Source of the DNA: Nannobrachium achirus | Lineage: Eukaryota; Chordata; Actinopteri; Myctophiformes; Myctophidae | Length of the DNA: 64,000 nt | Direction: 5' to 3' | NCBI GenBank assembly: GCA_963921795.1 | Contig: OY997653.1 | Coordinates: 29,703,587 to 29,767,586 of the forward strand | In this document: positions 62,640 through 64,000 of the stretch, piece after piece | Layout: the number at the start of each line of letters is the position of its first letter | Numbering within the stretch: position 1 is the first letter of the stretch | Position numbers and translations under genes: made by a program | Notes under the pieces: model-generated | The model's input: the letters and a program-made list of their open reading frames with translations, nothing else | What the model was told of the DNA's origin: nothing | The model's database searches: none

Positions 62640-62705
62640 AGCATGAAGGCAGCCAATCAGCGTTAAGACGCGACAACTGCAACCACGTCCGGATCACGTT
62701 TTCAA
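62640..62705 (-). promoter_or_regulatory. Candidate srp9 promoter
   Basis: About 130-190 bp upstream of the srp9 ATG lies a CpG-containing stretch with a CCAAT box (GCCAATCAGCG on the plus strand near 62650) and CGCG/CGTCCGG motifs. The density is typical of a housekeeping promoter, but no TATA box or start site can be fixed. Confidence 0.35.
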
Positions 62706-62730
62706 AATAAAAGATCTGGAAACAATAATC

Positions 62731-63064
62731 CAGTGCTTCTCGAACCTTTTCATGCCAAATTTGACACTTATTAGCCCGCGTACCCCCATTTGAAAATATA
62801 TGCCAGGGACCCCAGGGCTAATAGCAGTGATTCTCAACCATTATCATTTCAAGGACCTCCAGTTCGACATGCATTAGGCTTCAGACCCCCATTTAATGGC
62901 ATTTCTATCACATATGGGACCCCATTTATATTGTAAAATCAATGTTAATTTACAGACCCATAAGGGTCCAAAATTAGTTCCTAACTATAATTTAGCTGGG
63001 GACCCCCTGGAACTCCCTCAAGGACCCCCTGGGGGCCCCCAAACCCCACTTTGAGAACCAATGT
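62731..63064. mobile_element. hAT-like MITE fragments upstream of srp9
   Basis: CAGTGCTTCTCGAACC and a second start CAGTGATTCTCAACC (62825) lie left of the single right end CACTTTGAGAACCAATG. This suggests one element inserted in or recombined with another. Confidence 0.6.
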
Positions 63065-63516
63065 TAAATAATTTAGTGTGTAGTCTATAGCTCACTTCAA
63101 AGTTCAATGAACCTATTATGGGAATAATGGAAATAAATACATCGTAGCCTACCAAACTCATCGAATGGAGTGAAAATGTGATTAGTTGATGATACCACAG
63201 ACATATATCTGTGGATGATACAATTTAGCCTACATCCTTTACTACGAAAGACTTCGGTGGAAGGACCGGTGTGGGTCGGAAATAAAATTAAACACACTGG
63301 GATCCGGGATCCTCATCCTTATTATACCGCCCTCTGTTGGTTGTGTGGGCATACACGATAGTCTCTGGAACTCTGGACTGTCTGATGGAATACACAGCAG
63401 TCCAAAATCTCCCATTTTGGGCTCATGGGCTGAGATCTGGTGACTGACAATGAATATGATTCACGTCACGTCATTTTCATACAAAAACCATTCAGTGACC
63501 CCTTGTGCCCTGTGGG

Positions 63517-63570
<54 letters not shown>

Positions 63571-64000
63571 GACTTTATTAGAAGTTTGCATAGGAAAAGG
63601 TTTCATGATGGTACAGTTCACTGGTACAAGGTCTACTAAAAGGAGATCCTAGAAAAGACTAAGCTTATTTCCACAGGAAACCATTTAAGTATCTCATATA
63701 ACATTTGATTGATTGATCGATTGAATACTTTATTAGAAGTTCGCATAGGAAAAGCACAGCACAGACAGTACAGTTGAGATACAATGTCTATAGGATTTAA
63801 ACCCAAGAAAGCACAATGGCCTTTTGTCGGGGTCCTTTTGTAGGCCTACTCTATTCATTCTATTCTAGAGACAGACAAATATACAGAAATATGCACAAAA
63901 CATCATAACAGTCAGAAATAAAATATAAAACAGTTAACAGGTGGGGAGGGGGTAGGCATTGGCTTTAATTGTCTTTGTGTGGGCTGCATTGTCATCCTGT
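63065..64000. other. Intergenic with (GATT)n and duplicated retroposon tails
   Basis: (GATT)n at 63519-63568 is followed by GACTTTATTAGAAGTTTGCATAGGAAAAG; a second shorter copy of repeat plus tail lies at 63705-63755. The arrangement of simple repeat plus tail fits 3' ends of LINE-type retroposons. Confidence 0.6.

Overview
The window is nuclear DNA from a ray-finned (teleost) fish. It has vertebrate genes with GT-AG introns, long TG/CA and CTGT microsatellites, and a very dense load of small non-autonomous DNA transposons with the 8-bp (hAT-like) or TTAA target duplications common in teleosts. No bacterial-style operons, CRISPR arrays, rRNA or convincing tRNA genes are present. The species cannot be fixed from the sequence alone.

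Four protein genes can be rebuilt exon by exon with reading frame kept across every junction. (1) slc5a6, the sodium-dependent multivitamin transporter, + strand, 16 coding exons from 7979 to 22214, 630 aa. (2) tcf23, an OUT-type bHLH factor, - strand, 4 exons from 44718 down to 38249, 211 aa. (3) ephx1, microsomal epoxide hydrolase, - strand, 8 coding exons from 57234 down to 48596, 452 aa, with a probable non-coding first exon near 59189-59400. (4) srp9, signal recognition particle 9 kDa subunit, - strand, 3 exons from 62513 down to 60998, 86 aa. In human, SLC5A6 and TCF23 are neighbours on 2p23 and EPHX1 and SRP9 are neighbours on 1q42, so the window joins two human syntenic pairs. The genes serve unrelated housekeeping or developmental roles and are not an operon.

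Layout: 1-5771 is mostly unassigned upstream sequence; 5772-6118 is a hAT-like MITE; about 6600-22214 is slc5a6, whose intron 9 holds a 2.2-kb foldback-like element; 22215-38234 is repeat-rich 3' flank and intergenic DNA; 38249-44718 is tcf23, with transposons packed against its exons; 45641-48513 is transposon debris; 48596-59400 is ephx1; 60998-62513 is srp9; 62640-64000 is intergenic with retroposon tails.

The most unusual signal is a palindromic core of about 50-75 bp (arm beginning GATCTACAAGCTCACAAC, followed by its own reverse complement) that occurs about 44 times, complete or decayed, between 5991 and 61320. It sits inside at least six otherwise different transposon families. In each family the core is centred in a different, family-specific inverted repeat, and base changes are often mirrored in both arms. 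This looks like a hairpin module captured by, or preferentially inserted into, many elements. I know of no description of it.
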